From Kordia zhangzhouensis (GTDB lineage: Bacteria > Bacteroidota > Bacteroidia > Flavobacteriales > Flavobacteriaceae): 64,000 nt of DNA. Within the stretch, counting starts at the first letter, position 1. Each line of letters opens with the position of its first letter. A model generated the notes under the pieces. It had not been told where the DNA came from and searched no databases. It saw only the letters and a list, made by a program, of their open reading frames with translations. The stretch covers positions 124,001 through 188,000 of the forward strand of contig NZ_LBMH01000005.1 of NCBI RefSeq assembly GCF_001005305.1, given 5' to 3'. Positions 54,634 to 62,115 of the stretch are shown here, piece by piece. Both the position numbers and the translations under genes were made by a program.

Positions 54634-55080
54634 ATGGGAAACGCAATGGGAGCTACTTCCTGGCTTGACGGAAGTGGACAAATTCACTTAAGAATTTACA
54701 GTTTACAACAATCTAATGGCAAATTACTAGAAAGATGTTGGGATTCCAATAAATGGTATGATGGAGCTTTGACAAATCAGTTTTCTGCAATTTCAGGTGC
54801 AGGCGCTACTTCTTGGCTCGATTCAAGTGGGCAAATACATATACGTGTGTATGCTATTGGAACCGATGGAAAAATTATAGAGCTTTGCTGGGACAAAGAC
54901 AAATGGTATTCCGGTGCTTTGACTGGACAATTTTACGGAGCTTCTACTCCAGATGCAACTTCTTGGTTAGATAAAAATGGGCAAATACACATAAGAGTGT
55001 ATGCATATAATCAAGATAATGTCCAAAAGGAATATTGCTGGGATGGATCGAAATGGTATGTGGGTGCATACACAGAATAA
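54634..55080 (+). CDS. Three-repeat fucose-type lectin (RSL/AAL-like propeller)
   Basis: This 148-residue protein is three tandem ~50-residue repeats: 6-50, 57-100 and 107-148. Each has ATSWLDxxGQIHxRxYA, then ExCWD and KWYxGA. The pattern matches fucose-binding lectins of Ralstonia (RSL) and Aleuria (AAL); the arginine of HIRVY, the glutamate before CWD and the tryptophan used for fucose binding in RSL are present in all three repeats. No signal peptide is seen. RSL has two repeats and trimerises into a six-bladed propeller; three repeats here would need a dimer. It is a single-gene unit between hisS and a terminator. Confidence 0.88.
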   Translation: MGNAMGATSWLDGSGQIHLRIYSLQQSNGKLLERCWDSNKWYDGALTNQFSAISGAGATSWLDSSGQIHIRVYAIGTDGKIIELCWDKDKWYSGALTGQFYGASTPDATSWLDKNGQIHIRVYAYNQDNVQKEYCWDGSKWYVGAYTE

Positions 55081-55098
55081 AACATCTGCTATTTAACT

Positions 55099-55127
55099 AC
55101 AAAGTGTCTCTTATTGAGGCACTTTGT
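55099..55127 (+). terminator. Hairpin after the lectin gene
   Basis: Arms ACAAAGTG (55099-55106) and CACTTTGT (55120-55127), with an inner CTC/GAG pair, then a T-rich stretch. Confidence 0.65.
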
Positions 55128-55241
55128 TCGTATTTACAAAAGACCTTCTCCTTTTTTAAGATATAGTAATTATCTGATTAGGAGACTTTTGAGTGATTTT
55201 TACTTATATTTTTTTAGATTGTATATTCTACGGAATACAAA

Positions 55242-55712
55242 TTAAGCCATCATAGCTTCAAACCATTGATACAATTGCCCTTTGGTAATGTTTGATCCTT
55301 GTTGAATGAGAGCAAATTTATCCGCATTTCGATCAGATGAATATTCTTTATTCGCTGTTAAAATTTCTACTTCTTCCGAAGTATAGTTTTCACGTAACCA
55401 CTGAAAACCTTCTTTCGTGGTAATATCAACATCATTACGAAGAATTTTTACTGCAATGAGCTTCATTTCGCTTTCATGCAAGTGAAATAAATACATATGC
55501 TGTGGAGAAATATTTTCTAGATATGTTGCTTGAGTTAATACTCCTTCCCAAACTAGATCACTAAATACATCAATCTCTTCTTCGGCAACTTTTGGTTTTT
55601 CTTCTTTTAGTTGCTTCCACTCTTCTGCCGTAATAGATTGTGTCGCCAGAAAATTGATAAATTCTTGATGTAATTCTTCTAACTGTTCTTTAGTAAGACG
55701 TGTATATTTCAT
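55242..55712 (-). CDS. DUF6495 family protein
   Basis: The ATG at 55712 (MKYTRLTKEQLEELHQEF) gives 156 residues; the frame from 55739 adds nine residues of no family value. The sequence ATQSITAEEWKQLKEEKPKVAEEEIDVFSDLVWEGVL (in pieces: SITAEEWKQLKEEKP, VFSDLVWEGVL) is the DUF6495 signature of Flavobacteriia. It is cytoplasmic and uncharacterised. Confidence 0.8.
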   Translation of the reverse strand: MKYTRLTKEQLEELHQEFINFLATQSITAEEWKQLKEEKPKVAEEEIDVFSDLVWEGVLTQATYLENISPQHMYLFHLHESEMKLIAVKILRNDVDITTKEGFQWLRENYTSEEVEILTANKEYSSDRNADKFALIQQGSNITKGQLYQWFEAMMA

Positions 55713-55797
55713 AGTTCCTCGTTCTCTGAAAGAGTGCAAATTTACAAGGATATTTTAAGATTTTCTGTCCAAATACACTTTAATTTCCCAGAAAGTT

Positions 55798-56082
55798 TTA
55801 GTCTTCATAACGTTCTGTATTCATTACTATGTTTTCTGTTATATTGGTTTCTCCAACTTGGATTCGAATCATTCTTTCTACTGTTTGAAATCCAGACATC
55901 GACACTGTGAGTTCATATTCATTAAAAGACAATCCCACAAATGTACTTTTTCCTTTTGCATTGGTTACTTGAGTTAGCGGCACTGCATTACTCTTACTTT
56001 TATTTTTGAGAAGAAGAGTTACTCCTGGTAAAGGCTCGCCAATTGTATCAGTTACTAAACAGTGTAAAGAAGCTTTTTCCAT
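55798..56082 (-). CDS. Small carboxypeptidase-regulatory-like domain protein without signal peptide
   Basis: The ATG at 56082 gives 94 residues that are almost entirely one CarboxypepD_reg-like Ig fold: CLVTDTIGEPLPGVTLLLKN, AKGKSTFVGLSFNEYELTVS and MSGFQTVERMIRIQVGE. A longer frame from 56244 would run through the rplI terminator and into rplI, so it is rejected. The domain is normally secreted or attached to TonB receptors; here no export signal is seen. Downstream of the rplI terminator, it should have its own promoter, not recognised. Confidence 0.6.
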   Translation of the reverse strand: MEKASLHCLVTDTIGEPLPGVTLLLKNKSKSNAVPLTQVTNAKGKSTFVGLSFNEYELTVSMSGFQTVERMIRIQVGETNITENIVMNTERYED

Positions 56083-56123
56083 CGTTTTAATGTTATTTTT
56101 TACATATAAAAATAAAGATAAAA

Positions 56124-56150
56124 AAAAGTCACTCAGTTTGAGTGACTTTT
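56124..56150 (-). terminator. Terminator of the rpsF-rpsR-rplI operon
   Basis: Arms AAAAGTCACTCA (56124-56135) and TGAGTGACTTTT (56139-56150), 3-base loop, with a T-run on the minus-strand exit side. Confidence 0.85.
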
Positions 56151-56173
56151 TTATGAACGTTACAAACGTTTTT

Positions 56174-56623
56174 TTATGCTTCTGCAATAACTTCAAATGG
56201 AAGATCAACAACAACATCTCTGTGTAATCTGATCTTTGCATCATACTTACCAGTTCTTTTTACAGTTCCACCGATAACTTTGATATATTTTTTATCGATT
56301 GAATGCCCTTCTTTTTCAAGAGCTTCTGCTAAGTTGATATTACTTACTGATCCAAATAATTTTGTTCCAACACCTGTTTTTGCAGTAATCTTAATTTCTA
56401 AGCCTAATAACGCCTTTTCAGCCGCTTTTGCCTCATCAACTAATTTTTGTTCTTTATATGCTTTTTGTTTCAAGTTCTCTGCTAAAACTTTTTTAGCTGA
56501 ACTAGTTGCTAGTTTTGCGAATCCTTGAGGAATTAAATAGTTTCTTCCGTAACCATTTTTTACTGTTACGATATCATCTTTAAATCCTAAATTCTCAACG
56601 TCTTGTTTTAAAATAAGTTCCAT
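56174..56623 (-). CDS. rplI: 50S ribosomal protein L9
   Basis: The 149-residue protein starts MELILKQDVENLGFKDDIVTVKNGYGRNYL, the L9 N-terminal domain (quoted in part: GFKDDIVTVKNGYGRNYLIP), followed by the long helix (EAKAAEKALLGLEIKITAKTG) and C-terminal domain. L9 binds 23S rRNA at the L1 stalk base. Last gene of the rpsF-rpsR-rplI operon, 14 bp after rpsR. Confidence 0.97.
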   Translation of the reverse strand: MELILKQDVENLGFKDDIVTVKNGYGRNYLIPQGFAKLATSSAKKVLAENLKQKAYKEQKLVDEAKAAEKALLGLEIKITAKTGVGTKLFGSVSNINLAEALEKEGHSIDKKYIKVIGGTVKRTGKYDAKIRLHRDVVVDLPFEVIAEA

Positions 56624-56637
56624 AATCTGTCTCTCTT

Positions 56638-56934
56638 TTATTTTAACATATCTGCTACATATGGCATTAATGCTAAGTGACGCGCTCTTTTCACAGCTAC
56701 AGACACTTTTCGTTGATATTTTAATGAAGTTCCTGTTAAACGACGTGGTAATAATTTACCTTGCTCATTTACGAATTTTAATAAGAAATCTGCGTCTTTA
56801 TAGTCTACATACTTAATTCCCGACTTCTTAAAACGACAATATTTCTTGTTTTTTTGCGTCTCTATATTCAAAGGAGTTAAATATCTGATTTCTCCTTCTT
56901 TTTTTCCTTTTGCTTGTTGTTCTATTGAAGACAT
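56638..56934 (-). CDS. rpsR: 30S ribosomal protein S18
   Basis: The 98-residue S18 has [70 protein letters not shown] (in pieces: [28 protein letters not shown]), the standard S18 core. It pairs with S6 on the small subunit, and rpsF is directly upstream (6 bp gap). Confidence 0.97.
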   Translation of the reverse strand: MSSIEQQAKGKKEGEIRYLTPLNIETQKNKKYCRFKKSGIKYVDYKDADFLLKFVNEQGKLLPRRLTGTSLKYQRKVSVAVKRARHLALMPYVADMLK

Positions 56935-56940
56935 AATTTC

Positions 56941-57279
56941 TTAAGATTTAGCGGTTTGTCTGTTTCTTCTTTTCTCTGCCCAAGCAATTGCATGTTTATC
57001 TAACTTTACAGTTAAATAACGCATTACACGCTCGTCACGTCTAAACTCTAACTCATAAGGAGTAATTACTTCTCCTGGCGCTTGGAATTCAAATAAGTGA
57101 TAAAAACCACTTTTCTTGTGCTGAATTGGGTATGCTAACTTCTTTAGCCCCCAATTTTCTTTTGAAATCATTTTGCCACCTCTAGAAACAATGAAATCCT
57201 CGAATTTCGCTACTGTTTCCTTTATCTGTGTTTCAGATAAAACGGGATTTAAAATGAAAACAGTTTCATAATGATTCAT
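56941..57279 (-). CDS. rpsF: 30S ribosomal protein S6
   Basis: The ATG at 57279 (MNHYETVFILNPVLSE) gives the normal 112 residues; an earlier in-frame ATG at 57312 falls inside the -7 box region. Typical S6 features: TVAKFEDFIVSRGGKMI, NWGLKKLAYPIQHKKSGFYHLFEF (in pieces) and ERVMRYLTVKLDK. First gene of the rpsF-rpsR-rplI operon with a canonical promoter upstream. Confidence 0.96.
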   Translation of the reverse strand: MNHYETVFILNPVLSETQIKETVAKFEDFIVSRGGKMISKENWGLKKLAYPIQHKKSGFYHLFEFQAPGEVITPYELEFRRDERVMRYLTVKLDKHAIAWAEKRRNRQTAKS

Positions 57280-57309
57280 AAATACTATTTTTTGATTAAA
57301 AATTGGGCG

Positions 57310-57339
57310 CAAATGTACTGTTTATTTATTTTATAACAA
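57310..57339 (-). promoter_or_regulatory. Canonical Bacteroidota promoter of rpsF-rpsR-rplI
   Basis: On the minus strand: TTG (57339-57337), 19-base spacer, TACATTTG (57317-57310). Both elements and spacing match the TTG-N19-TAnnTTTG consensus; the ATG is 30 bases downstream of the box. Confidence 0.75.
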
Positions 57340-57457
57340 ATAAAATTGCTTCTTTTTTTTCTGTCTTTTTTGGAATAAATACTTGATTTTGTTGTGTCTT
57401 TGATTTATTTTTTTTAACATTGCATGTACCCAAATTTGATAAAATCGCTTTTCGCAT

Positions 57458-58150
57458 ATGAAGCTTAACTGTATTATTGTAGATGATTCTTCCATACAAC
57501 GCATGGCAGTAGCCAAGCTTACGTTGAATCATCCCTCCCTAAACTTAATCGCAGAGTACAGCAATGCAATAGAAGCTAAGAATGGACTTAAAACAAACAA
57601 TGTCGATCTCATCTTCTTAGACATAGAAATGCCTGTGCTCAACGGATTCGACTTGCTTGAATCTTTAAAAAATCCACCTCAAGTTATCATGGTTACCGGT
57701 AAAACTGAGTACGCTTTTAAAGCTTTCAATTATGATGTTACCGATTTTCTACACAAGCCATTAACAAAAGAACGTTTTGACAAAGCCATTACTAGAGCAC
57801 TTGAAAAATCTAGTTATAGCACAAAGAGTAGTGATGATGACGATCATATTTTTGTGAAGAGCAATTTGAAAAAACGTAAAGTTATCCTTAGTACAATTAA
57901 ATGGATTGAAGCTTTAGGTGATTATGTTAAATTAGTTACCGATGATAGTAATATTGTTGTCTTATCTACTATGAAAGCTTTTGAAAAACAATTGCCTGAG
58001 AACAAATTTTTACGAATTCATAAATCATATATTGTGAATTTGGACAAAGTAGATCGTTTTAATAGTAAAAACGTTGAAATTGCAGGTCAGTTGATTCCTT
58101 TAAGTAGAAACAAGAAAGTTGAACTTTCAGAAGCTCTTTCTAATATTTAG
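57458..58150 (+). CDS. LytTR-type response regulator
   Basis: The 230-residue regulator has a receiver domain (acidic pair D9/D10 in IIVDDSS, phospho-acceptor Asp55 in LIFLDIEMP, Thr80, Lys100 in FLHKPLT) and a C-terminal LytTR DNA-binding domain (~130-230: FVKSNLKKRKVILSTIKWIEALGDYVKL, FLRIHKSYIVNLDKVDRF; in pieces). Such regulators pair with membrane histidine kinases of the LytS/YehU type; none is adjacent here, so it is an orphan in this window. It is divergent from rpsF and convergent with priA. Confidence 0.93.
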   Translation: MKLNCIIVDDSSIQRMAVAKLTLNHPSLNLIAEYSNAIEAKNGLKTNNVDLIFLDIEMPVLNGFDLLESLKNPPQVIMVTGKTEYAFKAFNYDVTDFLHKPLTKERFDKAITRALEKSSYSTKSSDDDDHIFVKSNLKKRKVILSTIKWIEALGDYVKLVTDDSNIVVLSTMKAFEKQLPENKFLRIHKSYIVNLDKVDRFNSKNVEIAGQLIPLSRNKKVELSEALSNI

Positions 58151-58236
58151 TACGTGTACTTGTTACACTAACACTTGATTATTATCAAATTTATTTCTCT
58201 ATTTTTCTTTAGATACAAATTCTCTTTCATATAGTA

Positions 58237-60690
58237 TCATATTGTATCTACATCAATAATAATGCGTACACTTCTGTATTCTGAAATAGACAAGAACGTC
58301 GTTTTAATACGAGTGATAATTTCTTTGGTTTTTGGTAAGGACTGTTGCTTCGGTATTTTTAGTAATATATTTTTTAAGTATAAGTTACGAATACGAGCTA
58401 CAGGAGGAAATTCAGGCCCTAACACATGTTCTCCAAAATTATTTCGCAACGATTTGGCAAGCCAAGCAGCACTTTCATTTACACGATTGTATTCTTTATG
58501 TTTAAGTGTAATTTTAATCAATCTATAAAATGGAGGATATTTAAATTGACGTCGATCATTTAATTGATCTGTAAACATACTTTCGTAGTCACCCATAGAA
58601 ACCTGCTGAAGTATTTGATGATACGGGTTATACGTTTGCACGATTACTTTACCTCTCTTTTGAGTTCTTCCAGCACGTCCTGCTACTTGTTGAATGAGTT
58701 GAAAACTTCGTTCATACGCTCTAAAATCAGGGAAATTTAGCATGCTATCTGCATTCATAATACCTACTAAATTTACATTTCTAAAATCCAATCCTTTTGT
58801 AAGCATTTGTGTACCGACCAAAATTTGAATTTCTTGCTGTTCAAACGCGGTTATAATTTTTTGATACCCATATTTTCCACGAGTCGTGTCTAAATCCATT
58901 CGCCCAACTTTTACATTGGGAAAAAGTTCTTTTAACTCTTCTTCTATTTGCTGTGTCCCAAATCCTTTTGTGTCTAGCTCATGACTTCCACAAGCCAAAC
59001 ATTGTAATTGCATTGCTATATGATGACTACAGTAATGACAACGCAACTGATTTTTGTATTGATGATAGGTTAAACTTACATCACAATTAGGACACTGAGG
59101 CGAATGCCCGCACACATTACATTCAATTATTGGTGCATATCCACGACGATTTTGAAACAAAATGACTTGCTCTTTATTTCCTAGGGTTTCTTCAATTTCT
59201 TCTAATAAACGATCAGAAAAATGCCCATTCATGCGTTTTTTTCGATGTTTTTCTTTAATGTCAACCAACTCCATATCTGGTAGCAAAACATCTCCGTAAC
59301 GTCTTGTTATAGTTGCTAAAGCATATTTATTGGCTTTAGCATTGTAATAACTTTCAACACTTGGAGTAGCTGAGCCCAATACAACTTTACCACGATGAAT
59401 CTTTGCTAAAACAATTGCCGCATCTCGTGCGTGATATCGAGGAGCCGGATCAAATTGTTTAAATGACGTTTCATGTTCTTCATCAACTATAATTAATCCT
59501 AAATTAGAAAAAGGCAAGAGTAAGGATGAGCGAGCGCCTATTACAATTTGCGCCTTTGCTTTATTGGCCAATACGTTATTCCATACTTCTACTCGTTCAT
59601 GTACAGAATATTTTGAATGGTACACAGATACTTTGTCTCCAAAATAATACTGCAAACGATCAATTAATTGAGTTGTCAAGGCTATTTCTGGCAACAAATA
59701 CAATACTTGTTTACCTGTTTCAATAAGCTCTTCTATGAGTTTTACATAAACTTCTGTTTTTCCTGAAGAAGTAATTCCATACAGCAAACACACGTCTTGA
59801 TTGTCAAATGATTCTTTGATTGTTTTATACGCTTCTTCTTGATAGGAATTGAGCTTTTTAGAATCTTCCGTTTCCGCTCCTTCATATTCTATTCTATCTT
59901 GTTGAATATAGTATTCTTCAAGAATTTCTTTCTCAATCAATGTTTTTATTACAGTAGAACTTCCTCCACTTTTTTGAGTTAATTCTTTAACTGTAATAGG
60001 TTTTTTAATGCTCGCTGAAAGGGAAAATAAATGAAGAACAACTTCGCGTTGTTTTTTTGCTCTATTGAGTGAATCCAATAGATGTTGTAAATTTTCTTCG
60101 TTAGCGTATTTTGTATGCAGTTTTACATAACGTACTAGTTTAGGCTTGTATTGCTCGTAAATCTCTTCATGAACTTGAATAATTTGCTTTTCTATTAAGC
60201 GTGTTAAAAGAGGTAATACATTTTTTTTCTCTACAATACTACTGATTTCTTGAATTTTTAATAAGGATTGATGCTGCAATGCTTCAACTATTAAAAATTC
60301 ATCATCTTTGAGTAGCGTTTCGTCAAACTCCTTGTTTTCAGTTCTAGAAATTATTGTTTCACTTTCCAGTAAAAAAGCACTTGGAATTGCCGATCGAAAT
60401 ACTTCTCCCAAACTTGCCATGTAATAGGACGCAATCCATTCCCAATGCGTAAGTTGTCGCTTAGTAATAATTGGCTCTTCGTCTAAAATTTGTTGTATTT
60501 CCTTAGCTTCATATACTTCAGGTGCCTGCTGATGAATTGTATACACTAAAGCCGTATATACTTTACTTTTTCCGAAAGGAACAGCGACTCGCATTCCTGG
60601 TTTAAGAAAGCTAGCTTCAGTTTCTGAAATGCTGTATGTAAACAGTTTTTCAAGTGGAATTGGTAATATGACATCAATAAAATAAGCCAT
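58237..60690 (-). CDS. priA: Primosomal protein N' (replication restart helicase)
   Basis: The 817-residue PriA restarts stalled replication forks. It has the N-terminal DNA-binding part (VAVPFGKSKVYTALVY), Walker A GITSSGKT (305-312), DEEH box (403-406), zinc-binding cysteines (CNVCGHSPQCPNCDVSL, CHYCSHHIAMQLQCLACGS; in pieces) and the helicase motifs MLTKGLDFRNVNLVGIMNAD and QVAGRAGR. Length is normal. Its TACCTTTG -7 box ends 4 bases before the ATG, suggesting a near-leaderless mRNA. Confidence 0.97.
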   Translation of the reverse strand: MAYFIDVILPIPLEKLFTYSISETEASFLKPGMRVAVPFGKSKVYTALVYTIHQQAPEVYEAKEIQQILDEEPIITKRQLTHWEWIASYYMASLGEVFRSAIPSAFLLESETIISRTENKEFDETLLKDDEFLIVEALQHQSLLKIQEISSIVEKKNVLPLLTRLIEKQIIQVHEEIYEQYKPKLVRYVKLHTKYANEENLQHLLDSLNRAKKQREVVLHLFSLSASIKKPITVKELTQKSGGSSTVIKTLIEKEILEEYYIQQDRIEYEGAETEDSKKLNSYQEEAYKTIKESFDNQDVCLLYGITSSGKTEVYVKLIEELIETGKQVLYLLPEIALTTQLIDRLQYYFGDKVSVYHSKYSVHERVEVWNNVLANKAKAQIVIGARSSLLLPFSNLGLIIVDEEHETSFKQFDPAPRYHARDAAIVLAKIHRGKVVLGSATPSVESYYNAKANKYALATITRRYGDVLLPDMELVDIKEKHRKKRMNGHFSDRLLEEIEETLGNKEQVILFQNRRGYAPIIECNVCGHSPQCPNCDVSLTYHQYKNQLRCHYCSHHIAMQLQCLACGSHELDTKGFGTQQIEEELKELFPNVKVGRMDLDTTRGKYGYQKIITAFEQQEIQILVGTQMLTKGLDFRNVNLVGIMNADSMLNFPDFRAYERSFQLIQQVAGRAGRTQKRGKVIVQTYNPYHQILQQVSMGDYESMFTDQLNDRRQFKYPPFYRLIKITLKHKEYNRVNESAAWLAKSLRNNFGEHVLGPEFPPVARIRNLYLKNILLKIPKQQSLPKTKEIITRIKTTFLSISEYRSVRIIIDVDTI

Positions 60691-60694
60691 TATT

Positions 60695-60702
60695 CAAAGG
60701 TA
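60695..60702 (-). promoter_or_regulatory. -7 box immediately upstream of priA
   Basis: Minus-strand TACCTTTG fits TAnnTTTG. Only AATA separates it from the ATG, so transcription would begin at or next to the start codon. Confidence 0.35.
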
Positions 60703-60838
60703 CTATTTTGGTCACATAAAATTATGCCTTAGAGGAAGAGTTTTTTACGCTTTTACAAACACCAACCTATGGTAAGGTTTTTCCCTATCAAAGAGTCAAT
60801 TCGTTTTTGTAATTTATTTGAATACTAAAAAATTAATC

Positions 60839-60982
60839 ATGAAGAAACAAAATTTTAAATCATTAGCATTACACAAAAGATTAATTTCAACTTTTGAAGT
60901 AAAAAAACTAATTGGAGGAAATGAACCAACCGACCAGCAAGGCTGGACAACTTGTGTAGTCACGCGCTGTCATCATCATTAA
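60839..60982 (+). CDS. Short peptide precursor with double-glycine leader (RiPP/lanthipeptide-like)
   Basis: A 47-residue peptide: leader MKKQNFKSLALHKRLIS, then VKKLIGG (double glycine at 26-27) and a 20-residue core starting NEPTDQQGW and ending CVVTRCHHH. The KxLxLxKxxIS-type leader with GG is the pattern of peptide precursors annotated as class I lanthipeptide or natural-product peptides in Flavobacteriaceae, several of which I recall from Kordia and relatives. The core has Thr-Thr-Cys and Thr-Arg-Cys, compatible with thioether or disulfide rings, and a terminal His triplet. No modification or export gene is nearby. A strong terminator 10 bases after the stop supports it as a real gene. 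Confidence 0.75.
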   Translation: MKKQNFKSLALHKRLISTFEVKKLIGGNEPTDQQGWTTCVVTRCHHH

Positions 60983-60990
60983 TAAACATA

Positions 60991-61019
60991 AAAAAACCAC
61001 TCAAGTTGAGTGGTTTTTT
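60991..61019. terminator. Bidirectional terminator
   Basis: Arms AAAAAACCACTC (60991-61002) and GAGTGGTTTTTT (61008-61019) with loop AAGTT, between the convergent peptide and DUF2147 genes; T-runs in both directions. Confidence 0.85.
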
Positions 61020-61040
61020 TTATGAATTTACATCATTTTA

Positions 61041-61469
61041 TTAGTTGACACGATACCAATTTTGAGTTCTGTAAAAAAAGGCAACATACCCTCTAACGTA
61101 GAGTTTATCTTTATTTTCGTCGTCAAGCCAAATTTTACATTTATATTCTTTTCCTTTTTCAGGATCTAATATTTTTCCTCCTTCATATTCATCATCATCT
61201 TTTTCTAATCCATTAATGATAACCATTCCTAAAACTGGTTGATCTTTACGAGTGTCGTTGCATTTTTCGCAAATAGCATTACGTCTTTCAGTATTGATGA
61301 TATCAACCACTTTTCCATAGATTTTACCGTCAGTTTCATAAATTTCTACGATTGATTTGGCTTCGCCTGTTTCATCATCAATCGTTTTCCATTTTCCAAC
61401 AACGGTTTGTCCAAAATGGTTTTGAAGTCCGAACGCTATCAAAAGAACACAAATGATATATTTTTTCAT
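61041..61469 (-). CDS. DUF2147 family secreted protein
   Basis: The ATG at 61469 gives 142 residues and a signal peptide (about 1-20, ending NHFGQ); a TTG two codons earlier is discounted. The DUF2147 pattern is clear: GKWKTIDDETGEAKSIVEIYETDGKIYGKV (in pieces: GKWKTIDDETGEAKSIVEI), NDTRKDQPVLGMVIINGLEK, GGKILDPEKGKEYKCKIWLD and YVRGYVAFFYRTQNWYRV. These are small periplasmic lipocalin-like proteins of unknown role. It follows the chalcone-isomerase-like gene by 12 bp. Confidence 0.9.
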   Translation of the reverse strand: MKKYIICVLLIAFGLQNHFGQTVVGKWKTIDDETGEAKSIVEIYETDGKIYGKVVDIINTERRNAICEKCNDTRKDQPVLGMVIINGLEKDDDEYEGGKILDPEKGKEYKCKIWLDDENKDKLYVRGYVAFFYRTQNWYRVN

Positions 61470-61481
61470 TCTCAAGTATGT

Positions 61482-62048
61482 TTAGTTACCTAACATTCCT
61501 TCTTTCAATCTATTGTCTGCTGGCTTGTTAGACAACCAGATTCCGAACAATGCTTTTTTAAATTCTAATCCAGCAATTGTTCCTTTTTTTGTTCCGTTTT
61601 TGTATACAACTACACCTTTATCTTTAATATATACAATATCAAAAATATCTCCATCATTAATCTCATCACTAAAGAATCCTTTAAATGTTTCTATTTTATT
61701 TGCAATTGCCGCTGTATTTCCATTGGTAGAATTCTCAAAACCTTCATCAACCGCATTGATCATTTTTTTACTAGAAATTAGTCGAGAGGTAATGTGCAAT
61801 TTGATTGCCATTGTTTCATCGGCATTCATGATACTATACGCATCACTAGACTTTTGTTGTAGGTACAATCCACCAGAATACAACTTAAACCATGCTTTTT
61901 TACGAACTCCTGCTCCATTGTAGATAAGTTTTTGACTTTCAAATGTAACAGACTCAGGAAGTGTAGCAGATCCAACTTCAATTTGAGCAGATACACTACT
62001 CACTCCTACGATTAAAAAAGCGATGAACGCAAAAATTGTCTTTTTCAT
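61482..62048 (-). CDS. Chalcone isomerase-like periplasmic protein
   Basis: The 188-residue protein has a signal peptide (about 1-21, ending SVSAQ). The body matches the bacterial chalcone isomerase-like family: LPESVTFESQKLIYNGAGVRKKAWFKLYSGGLYL (in pieces), MAIKLHITSRLISSKKM, FFSDEINDGDIFDIVYIKDKG, and GLEFKKALFGIWLSNKPADNRLKEGMLG. Bacterial members are not known to isomerise chalcones; a fatty-acid-binding role has been proposed for the fold. It is co-oriented with DUF2147 and the YihY gene. Confidence 0.88.
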   Translation of the reverse strand: MKKTIFAFIAFLIVGVSSVSAQIEVGSATLPESVTFESQKLIYNGAGVRKKAWFKLYSGGLYLQQKSSDAYSIMNADETMAIKLHITSRLISSKKMINAVDEGFENSTNGNTAAIANKIETFKGFFSDEINDGDIFDIVYIKDKGVVVYKNGTKKGTIAGLEFKKALFGIWLSNKPADNRLKEGMLGN

Positions 62049-62115
62049 TTTAATTGGGTTTATTTATAATTTTACGCTTGTAAGATACTACTTTTTATTA
62101 TGCTAACATAATATT

